Assembly (NCBI GenBank): GCA_027475525.1
Contig: JAMWFC010000108.1
Location: forward strand, 807,811 to 871,810
DNA: 64,000 nt
Source of the DNA: Macrolepiota albuminosa
Taxonomy: Eukaryota; Basidiomycota; Agaricomycetes; Agaricales; Agaricaceae
Reading direction: 5' to 3'
The notes under the pieces are model-generated. The model searched no databases. It had not been told where the DNA came from and saw only the letters and a list, made by a program, of their open reading frames with translations. Positions 34,988 through 45,505 of the stretch are shown here, one piece after another. How positions within the stretch are numbered: position 1 is the stretch's first letter; each line of letters opens with the position of its first letter. Made by a program: the position numbers and the translations under genes.

Positions 34988-35353
34988 TCAAGTGCAAATG
35001 CATAGCTCCAACCAGATTGTCTGAGGTGCTGAGCACCAGTTGTTGAAGGAAAGTTTAGATTCTTTTGAAGTGTTGAATGAGGCATTTGGAGGTTGTAACT
35101 TTCCATTTGAGATCACAAAGGACAATTCAGGAGGAGGGAGCTCTCTTGTTGCTTTCCAACAAGCTTTATTGGTCATGAGATCCAGTAGAATATATTCAAA
35201 CATCCCCTGCTCCAAGGATTTGATGACCTTGTGAAGGTAAACTTTGTCTGATGTAGAAAGCAAGCGTCCAATCTCTGGTAGCATGCTGTGCAAAGATAAA
35301 GCAGAATTTGCCTCAACTCCCTGTGCATTGGTGCTGCCAGGGTGAGGTGGCAC
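34988..35353 (-). pseudogene. Gag-like ORF of DIRS-order element
   Basis: A 121-residue open stretch with LLSTSDKVYLHKVIKSLEQG and RELPPPELSFVISNGKLQPP, then a Ser/Asn-rich part with NWCSAPQTIW. This resembles the first ORF of similar Agaricomycete elements as I remember them. Position upstream of the RT supports it. No zinc knuckle is seen. Confidence 0.4.
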
Positions 35354-35589
35354 ACTTCAAGAGAGTACTAGGAGCACAGATCATGATGAACAGTAATGGC
35401 TTCTACCAGTGCCAAGGTGGCTTCTGACCTTGCAGTCTTGCTGGTCTGTCTCCAGACAAAATAACAAAGGGGTTACAGAGCATACTCCACTGAATGCCAT
35501 TCACCAGAATAGAGGCTTGCACAGCATCATTTCCCATACATTGGTGCATGGCATGAATATAGGAAAGCAACACTAATATACAAGTCAAT

Positions 35590-36240
35590 CAAGGTTAAAG
35601 TCATCCTCATGGAATGCAGGGAGCCATCTCAAAAGCAAGGAGCCATCTCAGGCAATGAGGAAAAGGAAGAGACAATGACCAATAAAATGCCAAAACAAAA
35701 ATAATGCATAGCACCCAATAAAACAGTGCATACACATAGTGCAATGTGAGAATGTGCATAGCAATGCAACACTTTGAAAGCTGTACAGAGTGCCAAAACC
35801 AAATAATGCATAGTGCCCAGCAACTGTGCATGCACACAGTGCAGCAATGATGAGAGAATGCACATAGCACCAACTATTTCCCCATGTATATGTGCAAGAC
35901 ACCCACAGAATTTGAATAAAAGGGGCAAAAACTATATAAACTGAAAAATTCCATACAACACAATAAACCACAGAAGTATATGTGCCATGAGATGCATTGT
36001 GTCATGACCCTCTCTGGGACACCTCTGGGACACCACTGAGACCTCCTCACCAGCCCCATGACACAACCCCTGTCAACACCCACCGAAACTGCTATCACAC
36101 ACACTTTCTGACAGCTCCTGCACCAAGGACCCCAGCTTACCCCATCATAGCTGTTGCTCCATAACCAATGCCTGGATCATGCCAATCACCTTGGCTATTA
36201 TGCATTACACATCACAGCATTCCCTGCACACCAACTGCTT
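35590..36240. repeat. Degenerate GTGCATAGC repeat and spacer
   Basis: 35,690-35,870 holds two or more diverged copies of a ~100-bp unit containing 'aatgcatagtgcccagcaac' and 'gtgcatacacatagtgca'. The rest, to 36,240, shows no gene. Apparent long ORFs here are frame shadows of this repeat. Confidence 0.5.
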
Positions 36241-37415
36241 AAATAGATCTAGCTTCTGTTGTTTTTTTATTTGAAAGTTTGGCAGGAAGCAGTAGTTGAA
36301 CAGCTTTTTAAGGAACTTGAATAGGTCCTACTTATATTCCTCTATTGATACTTTATTTAAATAAAATTTATAAGCTTCTCTGGTCAGATGATATGAGATT
36401 TCTTGTACTTGGTCTTTTTCAGAAATTCTGCCCTTTTCACAGTAGGCTATGCTTTGAGATACAAATTTCAAGTACCTATGTGAGTCTGCTTCTCCATCAT
36501 ACTTCTCAGGGAGTGTGGGTTTAATGATGCCATACTTTTCTTTCTTAAGTTGAATTGGCTCTTTTTTCTGTCAGACAGTGTGTCAGAAGTCTTACCTTTA
36601 TCATGTTCTCCCTTCCTGTTGCCTATTTCTTTATACCAAGCCAGTTTGTCACTATTGTCACTGTCAGAGAAGTCACTAGGTTCTTCAGGTGGGTGTCATT
36701 TATTTTCAGCATTGAGTTTCCAAAATGCTTGTCAAAGGAAAGTTTCTAAGTCAATTTGGTTGCTAGAATGCAGGTCTGACTTCCTTCCTTTAGTACTTCT
36801 CCCATCTTTTTCAAGTACTTTATCAATCATGTTTTCAATTTTATGGGACATAAGTTCTATGGATCTTCTGACAGGATTAGAAAGCAAAGGTTCTATGACA
36901 TTCTTGCAGTTAGAGCATTCCAAGACTTTTTGTATTTACCTCCTTGTCTTCTTCTACTATAAACTGATATACTTGTCAATCTTAAGCTTTGGTTAAATTG
37001 AGTTGGATGATTTTTTCTGCTGTCTAATTTCTAATGGCTTTTATTATACTCTTAGACACTTTGAGGATCAGAACAGCTTCTTTTAATTCTTCCTAGCCAG
37101 TAGCATCTGTGATTTTCTTTTCTTCTCTTTTTTTTGTGCATCTATGAGTTCAGTCTCAGAGATCCAGTTAGTCACTGGCCTTAATTCAAATATCTCAGAA
37201 GCTTTGGTGTAAATACTTGTATTGCCAAGATTGCTACTTTCTTCAAGTTTTATGTCATTATTAAATTTGAATAGTTTCTCCATACAGAGTGATTCATTTG
37301 TTTCAGCATCATTCCCTGCCAACTCTTTTATACTATTGTTGGCTAAGGGTCTGTCTTTAGCCACATCATTACCAATATTAGTTCTAGTTGCCATGCAAGC
37401 CAAGTTATATTTCAA
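36240..37415 (-). pseudogene. Ty3/Gypsy gag fragment
   Basis: A decayed N-terminal region is at 37,083-37,415 (Asn/Lys/Glu-rich). Capsid-like sequence at about 36,250-36,540 (minus) reads TLPEKYDGEADSHRYLKFVS, then ISYHLTREAYKFYLNKVSIE and KKLFNYCFLPNF, the typical order of a Gypsy gag domain in Agaricomycetes. Stops interrupt it and it ends abruptly near 36,240. No protease or RT follows, so it is a 3'-truncated remnant of a family distinct from the two Gypsy elements below. Confidence 0.65.
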
Positions 37416-37429
37416 AGGTTTTTGAGAAA

Positions 37430-37963
37430 GTCACTCATATATTCAGATAGTCTTAGTTGATCAGACTAGAGACATTCTAGTTAATGCAGAGTGTAAGTTT
37501 TTTCAAGTAGTAGAATGTGTAAGGTTAAAAATATGTAATGCCAGGCCTAAGTAGTGGCATAACACAAAGATTATAGAGTTCAGACCAGTTGAGATTAACT
37601 AAAATAAACTCTCTGTTTTTTATAACTATGAAACATATTTGAAGTATTTAATGTTTATAAAGAACAAATAAAAGATCAAGTAATTGAATAGGTAAAATTG
37701 TAAGTAAATTTTAAAGCTGGCATCGAGAAAATAAAGTACTGACAAAAATAATTTTAACTGATTGGATGGCTTGTGGCAGTGTCAGGGCCTAGAACATGGC
37801 TGTGCTCAAGGCTGGATATGCACTGTCACATCAATTACAAAATTTGAAGAATAAAAACTAGAAAAATTTAAAAAGTATAAAGTATTATAATATTTTGAAT
37901 ATTTCTCAAGTAAAACTCAACATGTATAAGAGAGCAATTTTTTTCATCAAATACTCTAAATGT
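37430..37963. other. AT-rich flank of Gypsy-1
   Basis: No gene. The sequence is strongly AT-rich and continues on the other side of Gypsy-1 at 50,202, so it is the pre-insertion target region. Confidence 0.6.
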
Positions 37964-37968
37964 ATGAC

Positions 37969-38689
37969 TGTCAGGTTCCGCTGAGTCGGGGGCCTTCCGG
38001 GAAAGCAACGCCCTTACGATGCGGACTTGACCTACAAATACTCGGGTGTCTGGAACTCCGGGGCTAGGACTCCGGGGTTCAAGACGAGGACAGGGGTAAT
38101 CCCGGGAGAGGGGACTAGAGTCCGGGAGTTTTGGGTTGGGGGTGGCTGAGAGTTAGAGGGGGTCGAGTCGTGAACCGGAGGTTCTAAGACGAGACCAAGT
38201 TAGTAAATCAAGAGTCGCGAAGTGCGTACCAAAACTTAGAGCACGCGAATACTTAGGCGTGCCAGTCGAAGCGTACCAATCAAGGCGTACCAGTCAAGCA
38301 AAGGGCACGCAATATCCAAGTAAGCAAAGTATGTAATATCAAGACTAGCGAATACAACAAGGAACTATGCTATAAGTACTACGGGGCCGGGTCTCGGGGT
38401 TCCGGGATGTCTGGGATGGGTTCCGGGGGTCATTGAGTAGCGGCAGGGGCTACATACCGGGATCGCGCGTGTGGGGTGCGCGATCAATTGGCGCGGATGG
38501 AGCCGTGATGCGTGATGCGCGATGGCCGGAACGAGTCACGTGATCTGATCGTTGATTGGGGCTGGTGGCGGCTGATGGCGGTCCTTGATGCGCGTGATGG
38601 CGGGGCGTGTCCTGTGGGGTCGGAAGGAGGGTCCCGGATGGTGTTCCGGGGGTGTCCCGGGGTGGGCCCGGAGGGGAGGGGTCGTGACA
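37969..38689 (-). repeat. Gypsy-1 3' LTR
   Basis: 721 bp, TGTCAGGTTCCGCTGAG to GTCGTGACA. Nearly identical to the other LTR; the differences I noticed in the first ~150 bp are CpG-type transitions (for example CCGG here, CTGG there), which points to a recent insertion. Confidence 0.92.
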
Positions 38690-38704
38690 TCACCCCCCCC
38701 TCAG
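38690..38704 (-). promoter_or_regulatory. Gypsy-1 polypurine tract
   Basis: On the minus strand a G-rich tract (CTGAGGGGGGGGTGA) lies directly against the 3' LTR, the expected site for plus-strand priming. Confidence 0.7.
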
Positions 38705-38817
38705 CGCCGAGACCCTCTGAGGTGTGCGTAGTCGGTGGTTCGGACCGGGGTTCAACCGTGGGACCCGGCACCTGACTCGCCACGTATCGAAAAAAAATTT
38801 TACCGTCGAGTCCAAAC

Positions 38818-40710
38818 ATGTTGCGTATGCCGACCCATTCCCCGACGCCCCCGCCTACTAACGAAGTCGCATCCCTGCTCGTGTGGGAGTCCCAGGATGC
38901 CCGATACCGGCACCGCCTAGATCGGGAGCGCATAGCGGCGCTCGCTCAACAGCGTAAGTGTCCCCGTGCCGGTCGCTTACCGCTACTGACCTTCCTCTTT
39001 CAGAACAACACAACGTTCCTGCCCCGGAGGCGGGTCCTAGTCGGCTCCCGGCACCTGCCCCCGGTGCGGCCCCTGGCGGCTCCTCGGGGCCAGGTCTCAG
39101 TCGGAGGCGGGTCCTAGTCGGCTCCCGGCACCTGCCCCCGGTGCGGCCCCTGGCGGCTCCTCGGGGCCAGGTCTCAGTCGTCCCACGCCCAACTTTGCGC
39201 GGATGACCGTGCACCCCCCCCATCCCCCCCCGCGGCCTCGACTGCCCGCCCCATGATTCTGCCGTTCCGGGATGGCGGCAGGGATGATCACAGTAGTCCC
39301 GGACAACCGTCGTGTTGCGTGGGCCGACACGTCGCAGGAGGTATTCGAGGAGGCTCTGGAGAGGCCCCGGGGGTTGCCCACTCATAGCTGGTGCGTGAGC
39401 AATGGGCCGGTAAGTGAGTTCCTACCTCGGGTTCCCTGGCTGACTTTGGCGTCGTAGTGCCTGCACTGTGCCCGCCGGCTGGTGACGTGCGTGTTCGAGG
39501 CCCCGACTCCTTCGTCCTGCCGGGACACGTCTGTGTGCGAGGCGTGCCGCCTCAACCACAAACGATGTTCCGTGTCGGCGTTGTGGAGGGCGCGCTGCGT
39601 CGCACGGGAGCAGGGGTGGCCACTGGGGGGGGTCACCCGGAGGATGGGGGTCGAGGAGCGGGACTGGGTAGTGGAGCCGGCGGTGGAGACGGCGGAGTCG
39701 GTGGGGAATATGTCTGCGGCGCCCGCGGGGGCGGCCAGTGGGGGGTCGAGGGGCCAGGGGGTCGTTCGGGTGGGGGGCCGGGGCCGGCCCGTGGTCCTGA
39801 TCACGCGTCGGGCGACCCGGGCCGGGACCGGGGGTCACGAGGGTCGTGGGAGGCGCCCCGACAAGGGGAAGAGGCGGGCGTCGCCTAGCCCCTCCCCGGG
39901 GCCCTCTAAGAGGGCGCGTTTGCCCTCTGGGACCCCGCTCCCGGCTTCCCCTCCGCGTCTCTCCCCGGCAGTGTTCTCGCCTCTGTCGGGGCGGCCCCTG
40001 GGGGCGGACGTGAGGGTCCTGCTGGAGCGCCCGGGGGAGTCCGAGGGGACCGACGTGCAGAGGGAGTTGGAGACGGGCTGGGAGGCGCTTCGGCAGCTGG
40101 AGGAGGCCCGGGTTGCTCGGGAGGAGGCGGTGGCAGAGCTGGAGGCGTTGCGGGCGAGGTTGGGGCAGGGAGTGGGGATCCCGGAGAGGGCCCCCTCGGG
40201 GCAGGAGGTGATGGAGGGTTTGCGCCGCGATCTGGTGGTCGCGCGTATGGCGTCCTTGAGTGAGTCCTCTGTCGCCGGATCACTCCTTCTGCTGACATCT
40301 TCAGGCTGGGCCCGGGAGCACCGTCTGCTCCTGGATGGGGCAGCCGCGGCGCTGGCCTCGCTACAGGAGGGGCAGCACCCTGAGGTGACAACCCCCGGGG
40401 TAGAGCGCGGCCTCGATCTCCTGGGGCGGCTGGTGGCCACGCATCGGCGGAGGAACGTGCCTGCTCCGGGATCCTGGTTCGAGCGGGTCCTGGACGAGGG
40501 CGAGCAGCTCCCGTCGTGGGACCAACTGGCCGAGGAGGTGTGGCGGGATCCTGGTTCGAGCGGGTCCTGGACGAGGGCGAGCAGCTCCCGTCGTGGGACC
40601 AACTGGCCGAGGAGGTGTGGCGGGGACACGGTCCGGAGGGGGTGGGGGAAGAGTTCTGGGGCTGGCCAAGGGGAGACGAGGGTGAGGGTAGTTCGGGGCC
40701 CCAGCTCTAG
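38818..40710 (+). CDS. Antisense spliced gene with cysteine cluster
   Basis: On the strand opposite to gag-pol. Exon 1 is 38,818-38,953 (MLRMPTHSPTPPPTNEVASL); intron GTAAGT..TTTCAG to 39,003; exon 2 is Pro/Ala-rich and then reads MITVVPDNRRVAWADTSQEV; intron GTAAGT..CGTAG ends at about 39,468; exon 3 encodes the cluster CLHCARRLVTC..CRDTSVCEAC..HKRCS, then Pro/Arg/Gly-rich sequence with a nuclear-localisation-like stretch (KGKRRASPSPSPGPSKRARL) and a coiled coil (about 40,040-40,190); intron GTGAGT..CTTCAG at 40,258-40,303; exon 4 is helical and ends at TAG near 40,710. Splicing keeps the frame except for one TGA in exon 2 (about 39,252; CGA-to-TGA type) and two 77-bp duplications. The cluster resembles fungal zinc-cluster domains but is not a standard Zn2Cys6. 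Role unknown; possibly a regulator or a captured gene. Confidence 0.68.
39026..39179. repeat. 77-bp tandem duplication no. 9
   Basis: Perfect. In exon 2 of the antisense gene of Gypsy-1, shifting its frame. Confidence 0.95.
40467..40620. repeat. 77-bp tandem duplication no. 10
   Basis: Perfect. In exon 4 of the antisense gene; with one copy ignored the frame ends cleanly at 40,710. Confidence 0.95.
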
Positions 40711-40967
40711 GGGCCCCCGTTTTCTTGTTGCTGTCCCGTGCTGTAGCATAGTGTACTCTATATAAAAATGTATATACTTGGCTGTCCCAGGTCAGTAGGG
40801 GTAAGGGGGCGAAAGAAACCGAAAGAAGCTGGAAAGAACATCTTGCCCAGACGCCGGGACACTACTATGGAAAGGTGCTAAAAAGAAGTAAGATCTAGAA
40901 AGGGAAAGGTAGAAAGTATACATGGGAGTTGAATCCCTACTAGGCCCAGAGGCGGGAGTTACGCCCA
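40711..40967. other. Gap between antisense gene and pol end
   Basis: Convergent 3' ends face each other here. It includes TATATAAAAATGTATA near 40,760 and nothing else recognisable. It could hold polyadenylation signals for both transcripts. Confidence 0.4.
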
Positions 40968-43284
40968 CTACTGCTGTCTGTGAGTCCTGCGCCCGGGGAG
41001 GTCGTTTCCCGGGTGCCGTTGTTGAAAGTCCCGGAGTTTGTCAAGGGCGCCCTCGAGGTTCCGACGTGGTTCCCAAGTGTCGTCTTCCGGGCCATACCCC
41101 TTCCACCGTACGAGGAAGTGGGGTCGTCCACGAATGTTCCGGGAGTCGAGGATGTCTTCAACTTCGTAGTGGTACTCGTCCTCGACCTCGACCGGGGGAG
41201 GGGGCTCGGGGCGCCGTTCAGGGAAAGGATCCGGGGGGTGTCATTCCAGGAGGCAGACGTGGAATACCGGGTGCAGACCTTTTAGTCCTGGGGGGAGCTC
41301 GATCTTGTAGGCGTGGGATGAGACCTTCTTCAATATTTTGAACGGGCCGAGACGCTTGTGATCGAGTTTTGGGGAGGGCCGGCGGGTGCAGAGGTGTCGT
41401 CGATCTAACCATACCTTTGTCCCGGGGGCCCAGTCGGGGGTGTCTTCCCGTTTCTGGTCGGCGTGTTTCACGTAGGCCCGGTTCGCGATGTCAATCTCTT
41501 CCCGGAGAAACTCGTGAAGGGATTGGAGATCCTGGGCGACCTCGTGGGCAGCGTGCGACGGGATGTCCCGGAGCGAGAGTGTCAGTCGAGGGTGGTATCC
41601 CTTGTTGGCAAAGAAAGGGGATACCCCGGTGGCAGAGTGCGGCGTGTTGTTGTAGGTGAACTCGGCCAGGGGGAGCTCGGCGCGCTAGTCGTCCTGCAAG
41701 TAGTTGACGTACAGTCGGAGGTACTGCTCGAGGGACTGGTTGACCCTTTTGGTTTGGCCATCGGTTTTGGGGTGGTAGGCGGTAGAGAGGTTAGTCTTTA
41801 CTTCAAGTGCCTTACACAGGGAAGTCCAAAACTTGGACACGAAGAGGGGGCCACGGTCGGAGACGATGTCGTCCGGGAGTCCATGTTTGGCGAAGACGTG
41901 CTCGAGGAACAGTCGGGCGAAGTCCGGGGCGGTGTCCGTGGTGTGGCAGGATAGGAAGATGCCCTGTTTGGTTAGCCTGCACACAACGACGAGAATGGCA
42001 TCGAACCCTTCAGACTCCGGGAGTTCGACGATGTGGTCCAGGGATATGGAGGACCAGGGGCGTCGTCCGACTGGCAGGGGTTTCAGGAGTCCGTATGGTC
42101 GGTGTCGGGGGACCTTGGCCCGGAGGCAGGGTTCACATGATCGAATGTAGCGGGTCACGTCCTTCTTCAACCCTGGCCAAAAGTAAGTCCGGGAGATCAG
42201 CTGGAGAGTCTTACGTATCCCAGGGTGTCCCCGGAGCTTATGATTGTGGTGTTGATGGAGGACATCATAGCGGAGTCGGGCGTGATCCGGGACATAGATG
42301 CGGCCGTCTCGGAGGAGGAGTTTTTCGTCGGGGGACAAGGAGAAGGCGGGGTCCCGGTCGGTTTCGTCGGAAGAGTTTCGGGGGTTGTGATCGGTGAAGT
42401 ACTTGTCTCGGGGAGCGCAGCGGATCTGGTTCAGGGTTCCTTCATCGTTTAAGATCAGTACAGCGTTCAGATGTTTGGGAGGGATCACCACGTGATGATT
42501 GAACGCATTGCGTTCCGCTTTGAATGACTTCTTGGGGTAAACGTCCGGTCGACGGGTGAGGGCATTGGGCTTGGTGCCAAGTCGTCCCGGGCGGTACTGG
42601 ATCGTGAAGTCGTATTCCGAGAGGATCTTGGACCATCGGGCCTGCCGTCGACTGAGTTGCTTGGTCGTGGTGAAGTACTGCAGGTTATTATGATCCGAAT
42701 AGACCTGGATCCGGTGCCGGGCTCCCTCGAGGTAGGCCCGCCATTGCTTGAAGGCTTCGACGATGGCGAGGAGTTCCTTGTCGTAAATGTCGTAGTTGAG
42801 CTCGGCGTCGATCATGGACCGGGTGTAGAAAGCGACTGGCCGGGGCTCCCCACCGTCAGGCTCCATCTGTGAGAGGATCCCGGCGATGGCGTAGTCGGAC
42901 GCGTCACATTCCAGGATGATCGGGAGGGCTGGGTCGTAGTGCCGGAGTACCGGGGCGACTGTGAAAGCCTCCTTGAGCAAGTTAAAGACGCTCTGGCACT
43001 TACTGTCCCAGTTCCAGGCGATGTCCTTGCGTGTGAGCCGGTTGAGGGGTTTCGTGATCCCGGAGTAGTTGTCTATAAACCTCTGGTAGAAGTTAGCGAA
43101 ACCCAGGAAGGACTGTACTTCCTTCACGTTCCGGGGTTGCGGCCAGTTGACGATGGCCTCGACCTTGTGGGGATCCATGCGGATGCCATTCGGGGATACT
43201 ATGACGCCAAGATACTCAACCTCTTCAGTATGGAATGAACACTTCTCGGGCTTGGCGTGGAGGTTGTGTTCCCGGAGGCGTTCG

Positions 43285-43438
43285 AGGACTTGCCGGACAT
43301 GCTTCTGGTGATCCTCCGGCGAGTCGGAATAAATGAGGATGTCGTCCAGGTAGACGATCACAGGACTTGCCGGACATGCTTCTGGTGATCCTCCGGCGAG
43401 TCGGAATAAATGAGGATGTCGTCCAGGTAGACGATCAC
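43285..43438. repeat. 77-bp tandem duplication no. 11
   Basis: Perfect. Repeats the RT catalytic stretch (YLDDILIYS) of Gypsy-1 and breaks pol. Confidence 0.95.
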
Positions 43439-43473
43439 GAAGACGTTGCTCATGTCGTGGAAGATGTCGTTCA

Positions 43474-43627
43474 TGAAGTATTGGAACGTGGCGGGGGAGT
43501 TAGTCATTCCGAAAGGCATCACAAGATACTCAAACAGACCATACCGCATGTGAAGTATTGGAACGTGGCGGGGGAGTTAGTCATTCCGAAAGGCATCACA
43601 AGATACTCAAACAGACCATACCGCATG
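43474..43627. repeat. 77-bp tandem duplication no. 12
   Basis: Perfect, only 36 bp from no. 11. Repeats [15 protein letters not shown] of RT. Confidence 0.95.
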
Positions 43628-44766
43628 CAGAACGCGGTTTTCCACTCGTGTCCCGGAGCGATGCGGACGTTGTTGTAACCAGAGCGGAGGTCGATCTTCG
43701 TATAAACCTTGGCACTGCGGAGTCGATCGACCAGATCGCCAATGAGCGGGAGCAGGTAGCGGTTCTTCTTGGTGATCTTATTGAGTTCCCGGTAGTCGAC
43801 ACAGAGCCGGAGCGAGCCGTCCTTCTTCTTGGCGAATAGAACCGGGGCTCCGGCGGCGGAGGCGGAGGGTCGGATGAATCCCTTACCAAGCATTTCGTCA
43901 AGGTAGTCCTTGAGAGCCCGGAGTTCGACCTCCGACATGTTGTAGACCTTGCCGAAAGGGGGGGTGGCTCCTTCCTCGAGGTCGATGGTGTGATCATAGG
44001 GGCGGTGAGGGGGGATCTCCTTGGCGTCTCCTTCGGAGAATACGTCAGCGAACTCGTGGTACTCTGGGGGAACTACTTCTCGGAGGATTTGCTCCTCGGT
44101 TTTCTGTTCCAGGGGAATAGCATTCCCTCGTAGGTGTTCTTCCGGGAGAGAGGGCGAGGTGTGTAGCTGAAACGTGGGAGTTCCATCCCTCATGAGGCGG
44201 GCGAAGGGGGCGGCCCCAATGATCCTAATGTCGAGTGCGCTCGGGTCGATCGGGGTTGCGGAAGCATCGGCCGGAGCGGGTGTGACGCGTGTCTGAGACC
44301 GGCAGGGGTAGTTCGGCCCTTTGTACTTGTTCCGAGGAATGTTTGGGGGTCGATCGGGGGCCTTGCGGTCTCGGATGGGCGGGGGTGGTGCATGCGTGGG
44401 GGGCGCGGCAGTCGTCCCGGGGGTGTCGGGCGTCGGGTCGCTTCCTAGGGCCTGGAGGTGCACGGCGGTCGAGGGGTGGTCTTCGGGTCCCGGGAAGGTC
44501 ATGGTGAGCGTCCTCCAGTCGATGTCGGGGTTCGTGTCGCGCAGCCAGGGTAGTCCCAGCACCATCGGGGTCGATTCGTGAAGTCGCGTGACCAGGAAGT
44601 CGGAAGTGAACTCGTAGTTGTTGTCCAGGGTCACACGTCCCGAGTAAGACCTTTGGATGGGGCCGGAGGAGGAGGGGGTGCCGTCGAGGCGTTGCAGGCG
44701 GAGGGGCTGGTCGAGGGAGTCGTGGGGGAGGTCGAGGGCGTCGCTGATGAAAACCCCGGTGGCTCT

Positions 44767-44920
44767 GCTGTCGATAAGGGCCGATATCGGTCCTGGGGTG
44801 CCGTCCAACCTGGCATTGATGACGAAGGATCGGGACGAACGAGGCTGTCGATAAGGGCCGATATCGGTCCTGGGGTGCCGTCCAACCTGGCATTGATGAC
44901 GAAGGATCGGGACGAACGAG
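44767..44920. repeat. 77-bp tandem duplication no. 13
   Basis: Perfect. Repeats the start of protease 2 of Gypsy-1, immediately before its active-site Asp. Confidence 0.95.
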
Positions 44921-45505
44921 ACTGGAGTCTGGGGGGTGGTGGGGGCTTGTCCGGGGGGTCCTTCGGGGTTGGATTGGAGGAGTGGGGGATGTCGCAGGGG
45001 AGTTGCTGGTCGTCGGGGGTCGGGTCCCGGGTCAGGCGAAGGGTGAGGTGTCGCCAATCGATGCGGGGGTTAGTGTCTCAGAGCCACGGGAGCCCTAGGA
45101 CCAGGGGTGCGGAAGGGTGAAGTTTGGTCACCAACATCCGGGGGGTGTGAGTCTGTCCGTTGGCGAAAGTGACGGGCATACGCACAAAGTGGGTGATGTC
45201 CCCTGCCGTAGAGGCGTCTCCGTCGAAGAGGCAGAGCCGTACCGGGACCGGGAGTCGCTGGGCGGGTTCCGGGGCGAGGGTAGACCATGCTTCATCAATG
45301 AAGTTGTCGGTGGCGCCACTGTCGACGAGGGTGTTGAGGGGAGTTCCGGAGGGGGTGATGCGGGTTTTGAGGAGGAGGGAGTGCGAAGAGTGGGAGGGTA
45401 GATAAGCCGTGAGGGTGTCCTGTATGAGTGTCGTAGAGCGAAGATGTGAGACCGGGGCGGAGAAGACGTCGGGGTCGATTCCGCGATTTAGGGCGTCTTC
45501 CGGGT

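Larger units (their letters stand above)
30557..35353 (-). mobile_element. DIRS-order tyrosine-recombinase retroelement, decayed
   Basis: Minus-strand order is gag-like (34,988-35,353), RT and RNase H (33,178-34,490), AT-rich gap (about 32,160-33,170, nothing recognisable), tyrosine recombinase (30,557-32,140, itself split by a solo LTR). This order and the use of a tyrosine recombinase in place of a DDE integrase fit DIRS-like retroelements. All parts carry stops and frame changes. I could not find the element termini. Confidence 0.6.

Noticed and set aside
39835..40749. Long minus-strand ORF (304 codons) opposite the antisense gene
   Set aside because: Arises from strong GC bias; residues are Ser/Arg/Pro noise. 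The plus strand has introns, a cysteine cluster and coiled coil.
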